A stretch of DNA of 64,000 nucleotides from Candidatus Zixiibacteriota bacterium (GCA_024231855.1 JAAEQD010000059.1:1-64000); one strand, 5' to 3'. Positions 54,059 through 63,940 are shown, numbered from the stretch's first letter. Translations and numbers: made by a program. The notes: generated by a model from the letters alone, not told the origin.

Positions 54059-54504
54059 ACCAGCCTAAAATTATCAATACCATAAGTAAAGCCACGGTTA
54101 TCGGCACCATGATTGTTTTCGTGACCAATATCGCCTGTCTGGCTATATGCTTCGTGGGGACAGAAGATAAAGCGCGGCCCGAGGAATACGGACCTCTCAC
54201 TATAATCCTGGGCGCTATAGCCCTGATCGAGCTTGGTATTGGCTTCTATATCAAACGAAAATTGATGGCCCCGTTGCATGCGGCTAATCAAACCCCATCC
54301 GATGATTTGCTCTGGCAAGTGGCTCTGAAAACGACAATCGCCCTGGCGGCAATCTGCGCGGCGATTCCGCTCTACGGCCTGGTGGCGGTCATAATCGAAG
54401 GTAACATAAACGCGATGGTCGGATTTGCTATAGTCAGTTTGGCCGGTTTCCTGTTTTTGCGCTTGAGGCCGCGGGATTTCAGCAAGCTGGAATATGATAA
54501 TTAG
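54052..54504 (+). CDS. Small four-helix membrane protein
   Basis: 150 aa from the ATG at 54052, 7 nt inside the end of tadA but in another frame; a longer frame from 53818 would overlap tadA coding and is rejected. Four predicted helices (IGTMIVFVTNIACLAICFVG; LTIILGAIALIELGIGFYI; ALKTTIALAAICAAIPLYGL; MVGFAIVSLAGFLFLRL). Not recognised as a family; coupled to tadA translation. Confidence 0.6.
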   Translation: MLDQPKIINTISKATVIGTMIVFVTNIACLAICFVGTEDKARPEEYGPLTIILGAIALIELGIGFYIKRKLMAPLHAANQTPSDDLLWQVALKTTIALAAICAAIPLYGLVAVIIEGNINAMVGFAIVSLAGFLFLRLRPRDFSKLEYDN

Positions 54505-54534
54505 AACAATTATATCGTTTTTCTCGCACTGAAA

Positions 54535-55101
54535 TATATGCGGTACCGGCAAGGAGCTGGCCGCCGGTATTATTCATGAACTTGATAGACGCGCCTATAA
54601 GAAAAATTGATTGCCGTTGATTGTACGACTCATATCCCTCAATTATCCGGCAGTGAATTTTTTGGCCATGAACGAGGCGCTTTTACCGGGGCGGTGGCCA
54701 GTCGGGACGGCGCCTTCGCGTTGGCGGATAAGGGGACATTGTTCCCGGATGAGATCGGCGAATTACTGTTGGAGCTTCAGGCCCAGTTGCTCCGCGTTAT
54801 TCGGGAAAACACCTTTAAAAAAATCGGCGGTAATATCTGGGAAAAAACGGATTTCCGGCTTATCTGCGCGACTAACAAGGACCTGGCTCAACTGGTGAGC
54901 GCGGGAAAGTTTCGGGCCGATTTATATTATCGTATCGCCGGCTGGATAATCAGGCTCCCGTCGCTGAATGAACGGATTGAAGATATTATGCATCTCGCCA
55001 AATATTTCATAACTCAGAACAATCCCAGCGGGGAAATCCTTGAGATAGATGATGCCGTTTACTATTACCTGACGGTTGGCTTAACTGCAAATAACGAATA
55101 A
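54535..55101 (+). pseudogene. Relic of a sigma-54 activator AAA+ domain
   Basis: A piece of an NtrC-type protein with no receiver and no HTH. A degenerate Walker A (CGTGKELAAGIIHEL) is in one frame around 54536-54605; the rest, from about 54607, is in another ([60 protein letters not shown]). A one-base shift near 54603-54607 joins the two. In place of GTLFIDEIGDL it has [11 protein letters not shown]. It stops at YLTVGLTANNE, short of the end of an AAA+ domain. Flanked by tadA's operon and a terminator. Confidence 0.8.
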
Positions 55102-55127
55102 TCGCTATATATTATGAAATGGAGCAC

Positions 55128-55155
55128 GGGCGATCCGCGGACCGCCCTTTTTTTT
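55128..55155 (+). terminator. Intrinsic terminator
   Basis: GGGCGATCC-GC-GGACCGCCC (one A-C mismatch) followed by eight T (55148-55155), a good intrinsic terminator, just after the relic. Confidence 0.8.
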
Positions 55156-55262
55156 ATGCGGCTTTGATCCAGTATCTTAATAGCTATTATATACTATATC
55201 CAGCTTAAATTATCACACATTGTAAGCTTAATGGTTTAAATCTACTTCGCTTGATAAATAGA

Positions 55263-55296
55263 ATCCCCCGGAGCGGAATAACTCCGGGGGATTTTT
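55263..55296. terminator. Strong 11-bp terminator hairpin between convergent units
   Basis: ATCCCCCGGAG (55263-55273), an 8-nt loop, CTCCGGGGGAT (55282-55292), then TTTT. A perfect 11-bp stem that ends plus-strand messages; on the minus strand it lies about 73 nt after the 55369 gene's stop, with a weaker T-rich tract, so it may serve both strands. Confidence 0.7.
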
Positions 55297-55368
55297 CGCG
55301 GTAAAACATTGATGGGTATCTATAGTTTGCTATAACTACAAACACCTTTATTCGTATTAATCAGCTCA

Positions 55369-58308
55369 TCAACAGCAACCACAGTCATCGTCTTCCATTT
55401 CAATATCAACGATGATGTTTTTGACTTTAGCCTTCTTTACTTTTTGATCTCTGATTTCAAGACAATTCAGTAGATCCTGGGCTTCTTTCTTGCATTTGGA
55501 TTTGCGATAATCCGGAGCCTTTCGGATTTGGGGTTCGAGACGGTAGGTCATTCCACCGATAAGAATACCGTCAGCATATGCTGATATCTTTATGTCACGG
55601 TCATTTATTCTTTCGATATCTTCCCGGACAAAATCCTTACCGAGCACCAGTTTTGGGAACACCTCTCTTTGTTCGCCGGATTTTAGTCTAAAGCTTTTTT
55701 TAGACAGTCCCTTGAAGTCCAGTTTCCATCCTTTCTTAGTCAGGAAATTCGGAATTTTAACATCGAGTTTTATAACGGCGGCTTTGACATTGGGATTTCC
55801 TACCCAGAATCCAACATTTTGTAAGGCTCCTGCCAGAGCTTCACCCCCGCCACCACCCGGAACCGGCTGTACATTGCGCTGGCCAACATTATTGTCGTTG
55901 GGAACCAGGCGCCAGGCGGCAATAGTCTCGCTGGCGGTGAAGTTATCAACATTGCTGGGGTCCTCGGCATTTGATAGGATCATCATCATACAGTCATGAC
56001 CGTAGGCATTGATAATCGGCGTCCATTCAAATGGGCCGACGATCTTTTCTTCGGAGTTGTTTCCGTTGAGTGTCGTTACCGTTATTTCAGCCGTTGTGAA
56101 AGCCTGAAGATCGTTTGGCCAACTGATTCCGGCCATGGGCTTGCTGTGAAATCCTTTCACCACTATATTAGTTGCCTGCTGAGTACCCCTGTTTTTAATC
56201 TTTACATAGGCATAGTTCGGTTGGTCTAGAATCGGCGGATCGTGAGAATCAATGCCATCGGGACTATTTCGGTTCCAGATAGTAGTCGTGTTCCAGGTGG
56301 TGCTCATGTAATCATATTCACCCTGACGGCCGTCATCAATATACACATCAACATCAGGCGGAGTACCTTCAGAGGTATTAGTTCCATAGGTGCCGTCACC
56401 CCGAACAAGCAATGGCGATTGATATTCCCCCTGCTTTTCAAATGACCATCTGATAACTTTATTGTAAGCCCCGCCGAATATTCCTTCTGAAGTCCAGTTT
56501 AGAAGATCTACCGTCATTAATTCCTGGGCAAAATCACGAGCATATTCCGCATCGGCTGCCGCCGTCAGGTTTTGGTTCGCCCGGAAAATAAGGTATAACA
56601 TCATACGTGATGCAAATTTCTTTCGGTTGTAGTTTGTCGAGTCGCCACCTATGGCTTGATAAATTCTGAATAATGATGTTGCTAAAATTTCCTCGGATCC
56701 ATAGCCGGCATCATCTTCCGAGCCTCCCCATGCCCAACCTGCGCTAATATCACGATCAAACCGACGTCTAAGGGTCGCGTGCCACGGGACATATTCGAAA
56801 CGAAGATCGCCGGGAGCTTTTGAGTCGGGATCGTAAAAAATCCCGGATACGGCATCGCCGGAACTGTGCGAAAACCCATAATTGGGTCCGCCTACGAAAT
56901 CATAGAGAACGCCATGTCCACCCAATTCGTGCCAATGAACACGGGGATCGCATGCCCGCCCCAGTGGATCTCCTCCGGTATTGTCCATGAGCCCATATGT
57001 GAGTTTAGTGATTCCATTTGCACCATCTCCGTAGCAATGAGCGTTACTGACTCCATTCTCCCCTCTATGATCGACATCTATCGGAAATGTAGTATTGGCG
57101 AAGTAAGTTGAAATTAAAAAACCCAGACTTTCAATAATTTCAAAAAATCTGTTTACATGAAAATACGCGCTTACCGCGGCAAAGTCATTTGAGCGCACAT
57201 TATAGTAAAAATCGGTTCCGGTTGGTTCGGTTGGTGATGCAATTGTGGGAGCATCGGTATCTGCTAATTTCGCATATGTCCCTATGAGCGATTGTGTTCC
57301 ACTGACCGGCGCGTCCAGGTTGTTAAGAGTCACATCATCACGAAGCGGGTTTAATACGGAATTAGGTTGATCACAGGTCTTAGTGGCATCACCTGTAGCT
57401 GAAATGGGATCAAGCAGAAAAGCATAACCATTAACTCCGCTGGTGAGAGACCGCAGATATAAGACAGAACCAGTTTCAAGCTCGGTTAACATCCGCCAGT
57501 TTATCTCACCATGCTTTTTTGTGGCATATATAAATGATATCTCCGCTACCATATAGTATTGCCCGTGTTTGATTCTCTTATCAACAGGCGGGAGAGGTAA
57601 TTCGAGTTCATGTTTGGAATCGACTTCCCCCACCACATTAGCTTTAACTTTCCCCCCCGGTAATCGATTGTTCTTGTCATATTTATAGACAAAGAACCTT
57701 CCCCTGATCAAACGGGCGTGATCCTTACGCGCCTCCTCGGCATCTTTCTTGGACCCGGACTTTCCGAGTAGCTTTCGTATTAAACCCGCGTGTTCCGTGG
57801 GAATGCTTATTTTACTTTCGCCATCGGCATAACGATGAGCCTGAACAATGTTATGAGCTTGCCTGAATATTTTTTTATAGCGTTCAATTGTAGCTTTGGA
57901 CGGAAGTTTAGCTTCAATGTTTTCCTGACTGGTGTTAACAGAACTGATAACCCGAAAAGGCGCGCTCTTCATAGTCACTTTTAATCCAGCCTGCCAGACC
58001 GGTATATTAAGATATGTCTGATAGAAACCATAGGTTGTGGAGTCAAAAGCCTGCCTTTCATCCGACAGACGGTATTCCAAGCCCTGTTTGGCGGGATTAA
58101 GATAGGATACCTTTTCGCTCATTTTCCTGAGTTGATCGCTATCTATTTTGAAATGTTTCGCCATCGTTCTGAAATACTGGGTTGCCACCGGAAGCGGATT
58201 CTCCTGATCAGATAGCCAATATTCCTGCGAATGTCTTATTGACCTTACAATCTTTTTATTATCAATTGTAAGATGTGCTTTTAAATTCTTGTTAAATACT
58301 TCTTGCAC
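55369..58308 (-). CDS. Large M36/M4-like zinc-protease-like protein with altered HELGGH motif
   Basis: 979 aa from GTG, preceded by GGAAGGGG. No signal peptide or membrane helix is seen at the N-terminus. Residues about 1-270 look like a FTP/PepSY-like propeptide (IDSDQLRKMSEKVSYLNPAK, EYRLSDERQAFDSTTYG). About 380-640 resemble the catalytic core of fungalysin-like proteases: SAYFHVNRFFEIIESLGF, DPRVHWHELGGHGVLYDFVG, NYGFSHSSGDAVSGIF. In place of HExxH, residues 460-466 are H-E-L-G-G-H-G, one residue longer. About 660-850 carry a divergent copy of the module in the two upstream genes (DVDVYIDDGRQGEYDYMSTT, PNYAYVKIKNRGTQQATNIV). The C-terminus is CGCC. Proteolytic activity is uncertain. Confidence 0.7.
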   Translation of the reverse strand: MQEVFNKNLKAHLTIDNKKIVRSIRHSQEYWLSDQENPLPVATQYFRTMAKHFKIDSDQLRKMSEKVSYLNPAKQGLEYRLSDERQAFDSTTYGFYQTYLNIPVWQAGLKVTMKSAPFRVISSVNTSQENIEAKLPSKATIERYKKIFRQAHNIVQAHRYADGESKISIPTEHAGLIRKLLGKSGSKKDAEEARKDHARLIRGRFFVYKYDKNNRLPGGKVKANVVGEVDSKHELELPLPPVDKRIKHGQYYMVAEISFIYATKKHGEINWRMLTELETGSVLYLRSLTSGVNGYAFLLDPISATGDATKTCDQPNSVLNPLRDDVTLNNLDAPVSGTQSLIGTYAKLADTDAPTIASPTEPTGTDFYYNVRSNDFAAVSAYFHVNRFFEIIESLGFLISTYFANTTFPIDVDHRGENGVSNAHCYGDGANGITKLTYGLMDNTGGDPLGRACDPRVHWHELGGHGVLYDFVGGPNYGFSHSSGDAVSGIFYDPDSKAPGDLRFEYVPWHATLRRRFDRDISAGWAWGGSEDDAGYGSEEILATSLFRIYQAIGGDSTNYNRKKFASRMMLYLIFRANQNLTAAADAEYARDFAQELMTVDLLNWTSEGIFGGAYNKVIRWSFEKQGEYQSPLLVRGDGTYGTNTSEGTPPDVDVYIDDGRQGEYDYMSTTWNTTTIWNRNSPDGIDSHDPPILDQPNYAYVKIKNRGTQQATNIVVKGFHSKPMAGISWPNDLQAFTTAEITVTTLNGNNSEEKIVGPFEWTPIINAYGHDCMMMILSNAEDPSNVDNFTASETIAAWRLVPNDNNVGQRNVQPVPGGGGGEALAGALQNVGFWVGNPNVKAAVIKLDVKIPNFLTKKGWKLDFKGLSKKSFRLKSGEQREVFPKLVLGKDFVREDIERINDRDIKISAYADGILIGGMTYRLEPQIRKAPDYRKSKCKKEAQDLLNCLEIRDQKVKKAKVKNIIVDIEMEDDDCGCC

Positions 58309-58346
58309 TTCTAACCCCTTCCTTAGAATTACCGATTATTCTCAAA

Positions 58347-60032
58347 TTACTTCTTTTTCTTCCTTAAACTTCCCGCTTTGGCGCTTTTTGTTTTCTTTGC
58401 AATTTTCGTCGCTCGGGTTTTCTTAGCCGTTTTTTTAACTCTGGTGGATTTCAGCGCTTTTATTGATTTTCGATTCCTACGAGCTTTAACATTTATTTGA
58501 ACAGCTATTCCGCCCACAATATTACCCCGCTCATCTCTTTGAATGAGATCGAATCCCAGTTTTTGTCCCGGTTTCGTATCCTTGGGAACCGAAAATTTTA
58601 GTCTGGTCCTGACTATTTGTCTTTCATTAAGAAGAATTTTAACTCCACTGGCTTTTCCCGGCTCGAAGATAACCTCAGTGCCTTTCTTCTTATTCTCATT
58701 AACTTTCGCCGGCACAAATGGCACGGACGCGGCAATTTTTGGACTAACTTCACTCACAATATCATTTTTCAGAGTGAATACTGATCCTTGTTTTAAATCC
58801 AGGGTTATTCTGCTTGCTTCCGATTCAGTACCTTCAAGACTGATACGAGCATTGTCGAGGAAACGAATACCAATATTATTAGGCGGTTTGACAACAGGAT
58901 TATCGAGGATAAAATTCGCCGCTTCATTTATGAGTTTCTTAAGTATCTTTGGATTTTTCCCAAAAAGGCTCACCGGTAGTCTCAATCCGTTCCTGGTACG
59001 ATGAAGCTCGAAAGTAAAAATTTCCTTTCTCTTGTTATAACGACTTCCCAAAACCACTTCCATGTCCCCTGATTCTCCGGGTATCAGATCGACAATCGTC
59101 AGATTCTTCTGCGCCAGATTATTGTGCTCCCAGACATGAGCTCCGGTAGTGGTAGGATCGTTTTGAGCCGAGGTATAAGCCAGCCAACAGGCTTTTGTTC
59201 CGACAGGCGGTACATCTGCGGCATTCCATTTCGCCCATACTATAAATGAGCCGTCAGAATCAATAAACATACCGTATGCCTGTGCCATATATGGGGAGTA
59301 GTCGTTGGGGTAAACAAAGTTAGTCCCGGCCCATTCACGCACTATATATTGTACAGTAAACAACCTGACAATCCCCTCTCCTCTATTGTGAACCCGGGTG
59401 TAGAACCAGTTATCCTGCCCGAATTCCGGGTCTTGATGAGCTAATTGGCCATCCTGATAATGGCGAATCCATAAATCGGGCGATTCCCACCATCGGGAAC
59501 CGGCATAGAGATCATCCCCCGGATCTGACGGATTGTCGCGAATATAAATATCAACCGGAAGAAGCGGGAAAAGATCGAGCAATTCGGATAACTCTTCAAT
59601 GCATTCTCCCGATTGCGGCGTACATGATGTCTGATATGGTTTGTGGATAGCGCGCCAGCCCAAATTTCGGGCAGCGTTAATGTGCTGGATGTTTTCGGTT
59701 ATGAAAACTGTTTTGTCACTGGCGGATATATGACCCGCTTTCGAAACAGCGGTATTAAATATCTGGGCATCGGGTTTATACACAGGCGGATCGAATTCCG
59801 ATGAAATAGTAATGACATCAAAACGATAAGACTCCAACCCATAGTCATCCAGCTTGGCTCTGACATCGGCCTCAGTTGTTCCTATCTGCTGATTGGACAG
59901 GAGACCGATCTTATATCCCCGCCACCAGAGCTCCTCGATCGTGTCAACCGCTCCCTCAAAGAGTTGCCTGTTATCCGACGGACCATAAACAAGAGTATTA
60001 CCTAGATCGAAATAAATAACGGTACCTTTCAT
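58347..60032 (-). CDS. HAD-domain protein fused to the shared DPEFGQDNWFY module
   Basis: 561 aa, no signal peptide. Residues 1 to about 145 form a HAD-superfamily domain: motif I YFDLGNTLV (D9; the usual second Asp is Gly), LLSNQQIGTT for motif II, and YKPDAQIFNTA near motif III. Residues about 160-350 are a module (VDIYIRDNPSDPGD, HQDPEFGQDNWFYTRVHNRG, VWEHNNLAQKNLTIVDLIPG) that is closely repeated in the M1 gene upstream. The C-terminal about 200 residues end in NIVGGIAVQINVKARRNRKS and a Lys-rich tail. Preceded by a 2-nt gap from the M1 gene, and followed after 38 nt by the M36-like gene. Confidence 0.7.
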   Translation of the reverse strand: MKGTVIYFDLGNTLVYGPSDNRQLFEGAVDTIEELWWRGYKIGLLSNQQIGTTEADVRAKLDDYGLESYRFDVITISSEFDPPVYKPDAQIFNTAVSKAGHISASDKTVFITENIQHINAARNLGWRAIHKPYQTSCTPQSGECIEELSELLDLFPLLPVDIYIRDNPSDPGDDLYAGSRWWESPDLWIRHYQDGQLAHQDPEFGQDNWFYTRVHNRGEGIVRLFTVQYIVREWAGTNFVYPNDYSPYMAQAYGMFIDSDGSFIVWAKWNAADVPPVGTKACWLAYTSAQNDPTTTGAHVWEHNNLAQKNLTIVDLIPGESGDMEVVLGSRYNKRKEIFTFELHRTRNGLRLPVSLFGKNPKILKKLINEAANFILDNPVVKPPNNIGIRFLDNARISLEGTESEASRITLDLKQGSVFTLKNDIVSEVSPKIAASVPFVPAKVNENKKKGTEVIFEPGKASGVKILLNERQIVRTRLKFSVPKDTKPGQKLGFDLIQRDERGNIVGGIAVQINVKARRNRKSIKALKSTRVKKTAKKTRATKIAKKTKSAKAGSLRKKKK

Positions 60033-60034
60033 AT

Positions 60035-62422
60035 TTATCTCCTTTTCTTTTTGATAATATTTATTTGAACCGTGATTCCACCGATAACTTGTCCCCTCGT
60101 ATTACGCTGCATTAGATCCACTTCTAAACATTCACGTAGTTTAGCATCCCTGGGGGCTTCAACTTTGAGAATCACGTTATGACGAACTCCTGGTTTTAAT
60201 ATAATCGGGAAACTCGCGCATTTACCATGGTTAAACCTGATCGTCAATTTTTTTGATGCTTTCTTAATCAGCTCGGCTTTGATTGGCGGTCTTTCCGGCC
60301 AGGAAAATTCCTGAAAATCACTTCTATCCGCCATCTCCAGAGTGAGGTTTGAATTCTTGGTCGGGTGGATGACGAATTTCTGATTACCGGCCCTGTTGTC
60401 AAGGATAATCTCCTTTGGATCAAATATCTTAATCGATGGATGAATTTTCTTCTGAACTGACCTTATGATCTTCTTATACCAATTTTCCGCGGACTTAAAA
60501 AGATCTCTGACTACTTCAAAGCGAGGATGAGAAATTTCCACATTTATCTGAGGCCAGGTTTCAGGACGACATATTTCAATCATGAAATACTGCCATCTCC
60601 TGTAATAACGGTTGCCGATCCAGACAGGAATTTCCGCTGTTTCGCCGGGTTCAAGATCGACAATTGTCAGGTTACGCTGGGCAAGATTGTTGTTTTCCCA
60701 GACATGAGTGCCCGCCGAAGGTACATCATCGGAATTATATACTACTGCAAGTAAGCAGCCATGTGAACCAGTTGGAGGGATATCCTCTTTAGGCCAGCGC
60801 ACCTTGACGATTTGAGAACTTCCCGGAGCAAGATTAAAACCAACAGTAACAGCAGTTAAGGGCAGCCAGTCGCCCGGATATATGAATTGGATCCCTGCCC
60901 AAACATTTATTTTGAAACCGACCACAAATGAGCGAGCGGTGTTAGATCCCCTGTTATTTACTCGGGCGTAAAACCAGTTATCCTGTCCAAACTCGGGATC
61001 CTGATGAGTAGTCCCTCCATCATCTTTTTTTCTTACCCAAACATCAGGAGATCTCCAGAAAGCGCCGTTATAGGGAATATCTCCATTATCATCGGTCGCA
61101 TCCCGTAAATACAGATCCGGTTTAGTGTTATCCGGAAGATTTCCATAGCCATAAACAAAGCGGTCGAAGTAATCCGCCAGTTCCAGCTTCCCGCTTCTGC
61201 GAATAAGTTCGGCTTCAATAAACGGCGTCGAATATCGGCGATCTTTCTGCTCCCGGTATATCTCTGACATATAATTTTGAAGCAAGGCTATACCAAGATC
61301 CGCGGCCAGGCCCGAGAAAAAATTCGCTCCTGATACATATGACGCGTTCGGAGTATTGCGTTTGAAAGGATTGTTATACCATAATTTCACCGGCGTATCA
61401 GTCATGTCAAACGGAATCGCGTTTGGTCCACTGCCACTGGTATAGTACATTGTCCACCCTTCATCCAGCCAACCGTCATCACCTGAGGCCGGGCGCATTC
61501 CTCTGGCCCACCAACTATGGAATGTTTCATGTCGTAATGATTGTATGTTTGAAGTAGTGCCACCATCGTATTCCATAGACCGATTGACCGTATTATCGAG
61601 GAGGGCTACAAAGCGATTTCCATGCAGATAAGGACCGATATTATTATCAAAGTCGATCAGATATGATCCAAGGGTAATAGCCTTATCAGCTAAATTTATT
61701 GATGTATCATTCACAAATTTCATAAGCTCAAGGGTGACAACATTACCACCGGAAAGAGATATATTATCTGTAAGAAGTTCTACTTTATCGGCTGATTCGA
61801 TTAACAAAAGATGCGAGGATGAGCAAAAAGTCGCGGGAAATGCTATTCGCCAGTGATTAGTCCCCAGATCGCTTTTGTTGCCATTTGTCATAAGTACATG
61901 ATCATAAGCTGAACCGGTAATTCGTACTTCCAGATCCACGGGGAATTCATCAAAGAGAAGATTGGACGGCAGCCACATTTCAAGATAGCGTGCCGGGTTG
62001 AGATCACTTAAATAGATATCAAAAGATAGGCGGGTTGTATTTGAACTCCAACCGATAGACTGCGCGTTTGGCGCATCCGGAGTACCAAGGTCGTATATAA
62101 GAGTTAATGAATGAGTTGTATTCGAATTAAGAAATTCCTCAATAATTCTAAGTTGCGTGTTCAATCCCCCGCCAAAATCATGGTGAGCTAATTTGGCCGG
62201 GTTGATAGTATTCCCATCCAATGATGCAGACAAAATTGTTTGCCGAAGATCAAAAATGGGATTTCCTCCAGTGTGACCTAATACAAACTGCATTACCGCA
62301 GTGCATTGGGCGGTCTTATTAGCGGCATTGAAAGTCATTGAGGCAGTTACATTCAGAATATTAATCGGTACCGCCAATATTCCGTCAACCACCAAAGGTT
62401 TTGGAGCATACTTAAATACCAT
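60035..62422 (-). CDS. M1-family (gluzincin) metallopeptidase with the shared module
   Basis: 795 aa, no signal peptide. H298-E299-T-F-H302 followed 19 residues later by E321 (SLRHETFHSWWARGM, DDGWLDEGWTMYYT) is the HExxH-X18-E signature of M1 peptidases; Trp and Tyr around it fit the family. An N-terminal beta-rich region (about 1-270) precedes it. Residues about 440-630 are the module (DLYLRDATDDNGDIPYN, HQDPEFGQDNWFYARVNNRG, HVWENNNLAQRNLTIVDLEP), and the end is GQVIGGITVQINIIKKKRR, alike in position and sequence to that of the HAD protein. Predicted to be the first gene of the three-gene unit. Confidence 0.75.
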   Translation of the reverse strand: MVFKYAPKPLVVDGILAVPINILNVTASMTFNAANKTAQCTAVMQFVLGHTGGNPIFDLRQTILSASLDGNTINPAKLAHHDFGGGLNTQLRIIEEFLNSNTTHSLTLIYDLGTPDAPNAQSIGWSSNTTRLSFDIYLSDLNPARYLEMWLPSNLLFDEFPVDLEVRITGSAYDHVLMTNGNKSDLGTNHWRIAFPATFCSSSHLLLIESADKVELLTDNISLSGGNVVTLELMKFVNDTSINLADKAITLGSYLIDFDNNIGPYLHGNRFVALLDNTVNRSMEYDGGTTSNIQSLRHETFHSWWARGMRPASGDDGWLDEGWTMYYTSGSGPNAIPFDMTDTPVKLWYNNPFKRNTPNASYVSGANFFSGLAADLGIALLQNYMSEIYREQKDRRYSTPFIEAELIRRSGKLELADYFDRFVYGYGNLPDNTKPDLYLRDATDDNGDIPYNGAFWRSPDVWVRKKDDGGTTHQDPEFGQDNWFYARVNNRGSNTARSFVVGFKINVWAGIQFIYPGDWLPLTAVTVGFNLAPGSSQIVKVRWPKEDIPPTGSHGCLLAVVYNSDDVPSAGTHVWENNNLAQRNLTIVDLEPGETAEIPVWIGNRYYRRWQYFMIEICRPETWPQINVEISHPRFEVVRDLFKSAENWYKKIIRSVQKKIHPSIKIFDPKEIILDNRAGNQKFVIHPTKNSNLTLEMADRSDFQEFSWPERPPIKAELIKKASKKLTIRFNHGKCASFPIILKPGVRHNVILKVEAPRDAKLRECLEVDLMQRNTRGQVIGGITVQINIIKKKRR

Positions 62423-62661
62423 AAGTCCTCATCCTCTCCTTTCATATATTCGATCGTTATATAGAAAATCTGATTCTAATAACCTGGCTAAGATTCCCCT
62501 TTTAAATGTACTAAAGACACGTTATATATCATTCAGTATTTAAGATATTAAACATGCTGTCGGGTGTTGATTAGCATGACGCTAATATTCAGCTGCAAAT
62601 ATACCCCAATAGATTAGCTAAATGTTTGTCATCCTCTGATGCAATATCCAAGGTGTGATTA

Positions 62662-62690
62662 TATATAATGGTATCAAGCACAGCTGTCAA
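62662..62690 (-). promoter_or_regulatory. Promoter of the three-gene module unit
   Basis: Minus-strand TTGACA (62685-62690), 17-nt spacer, TATATA (62662-62667). Leaves a leader of about 235 nt to the ATG at 62422, which has GGAGAGGATGAGGA just upstream. The rest of 62423-62969 shows a small TAGGT-GAGGAGGTT-ACCTA hairpin near 62908-62926 and no gene. Confidence 0.5.
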
Positions 62691-62969
62691 GCAAAATCAA
62701 CCTTGACAACAATGATTATATATTGCACTTGTCTCTTTACCCTACCCTGCATATCACCAGTTACCGGCAGACTGTAATAATATCAGGTAAAGATAAGGAA
62801 CAATAACAAGTCCAGCTAAGACGTTAGTATAAAACCTTTACTATCGGGAATTAAGTTACATGTAAAACAAACCTTCTGGGCTGAATAATAATACCAATAT
62901 AGAGTTTTAGGTGAGGAGGTTACCTACCACAAACATGTAAATTAAAAATCCAAGCCTTATACTAATGTT

Positions 62970-63701
62970 TCAATCCCTGTATTCCAACGGAGGTAGAAAC
63001 AAGGATGAGTCGGGGGCCTGGTTGCTGCTTTCAAGTGAAATCATCTGGTACGTAGTTATTCCGTTTTCATATACTGCCCAATCAGGGACACGGAGATTTC
63101 CAAATTGTTTCATTGGACCAAATGTATACCTATATTGAGTAGTAGCCCAAACAATAGGCTCCTTCCTGGCGTTTAAAATGATCCAGCCATGCAAAATTCC
63201 GTCCGTACCGTTAAATTCAAGACGTTGTGAGCGAGGGATGTCACCTTCTCCAAATCTGATTTCATATCTCGGATCGCCAATCGCGACAGCCCGGGCCATC
63301 CGATAAATACTATATGGAGCTCTTTCCATGGCGTTATTAAGTTTTCCATCATCCGCATAAGAAAACTCACCATTAACGATGGACCAATATCGGTTTTCAG
63401 GACTGTAAGCCCTGATACTATGGTAAATTTCGTTTTTCTTTTCCACCCAGGACCTGGGGCCGGTAAGGTCGAGAATTTCATTCTCTATATATGAATCAAC
63501 CCTGTACCAGGGGAACCACTCATGCACGAAATGAACACTCTTAATTCGCGCCCAGATATCCATCCCCCCCATGGTATTTACCATCGCCTCTGCTTCCACG
63601 ATTGCCGCTGAATCACCGCGAATCCCTTTCATATCTTCCTCAGCGATACTGTATTGCCAGCTCACTACAACAGCGCACAATAGCAGTAGAATCCGTCTCA
63701 T
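62970..63701 (-). CDS. Secreted protein of unknown function
   Basis: 243 aa from the ATG at 63701, 6 nt after GGAGG; an ATG four codons earlier is rejected as it spans that site. Signal peptide MRRILLLLCAVVVSWQYSIA. The rest is beta-rich with many Trp and Tyr (SVHFVHEWFPWYRVDSYIEN, YRYTFGPMKQFGNLRVPDWA); LolA/outer-membrane lipoprotein-sorting-like topology is possible. Not recognised. Reads toward the three-gene unit but is 547 nt away with a promoter between, so it is separate. Confidence 0.6.
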   Translation of the reverse strand: MRRILLLLCAVVVSWQYSIAEEDMKGIRGDSAAIVEAEAMVNTMGGMDIWARIKSVHFVHEWFPWYRVDSYIENEILDLTGPRSWVEKKNEIYHSIRAYSPENRYWSIVNGEFSYADDGKLNNAMERAPYSIYRMARAVAIGDPRYEIRFGEGDIPRSQRLEFNGTDGILHGWIILNARKEPIVWATTQYRYTFGPMKQFGNLRVPDWAVYENGITTYQMISLESSNQAPDSSLFLPPLEYRD

Positions 63702-63761
63702 GCTTTCCTCCATCAGTATTTCCTTATTTTTTAGCTTTCCGCAAAATTAAAATAACAAATG

Positions 63762-63784
63762 CCGGTATACAATTGGTATACGGG
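63762..63784. promoter_or_regulatory. Operator-like dyad
   Basis: CCGGTATAC (63762-63770) and GTATACGGG (63776-63784), inverted with 8 of 9 positions paired, a 5-nt gap, about 61 nt upstream of the 63701 start. Position and symmetry suit a regulator's site. Confidence 0.4.
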
Positions 63785-63940
63785 ATCGGGCAAATAAGTG
63801 ACTAACTATTTTAGGGAAATATCAGTCATTCGCACCGGTAAATCGCCTAACTCGACGACATTGATTCACTTCCAATAAAATTGTACCCATTTTTCCAAAA
63901 ATTACTTCACTTTCCCTAAAATATTGATATATTCAACCTT

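Noticed and set aside
53818..54504. Long plus-strand frame through tadA
   Set aside because: Its first 78 codons are tadA in another frame; the real gene starts at 54052.
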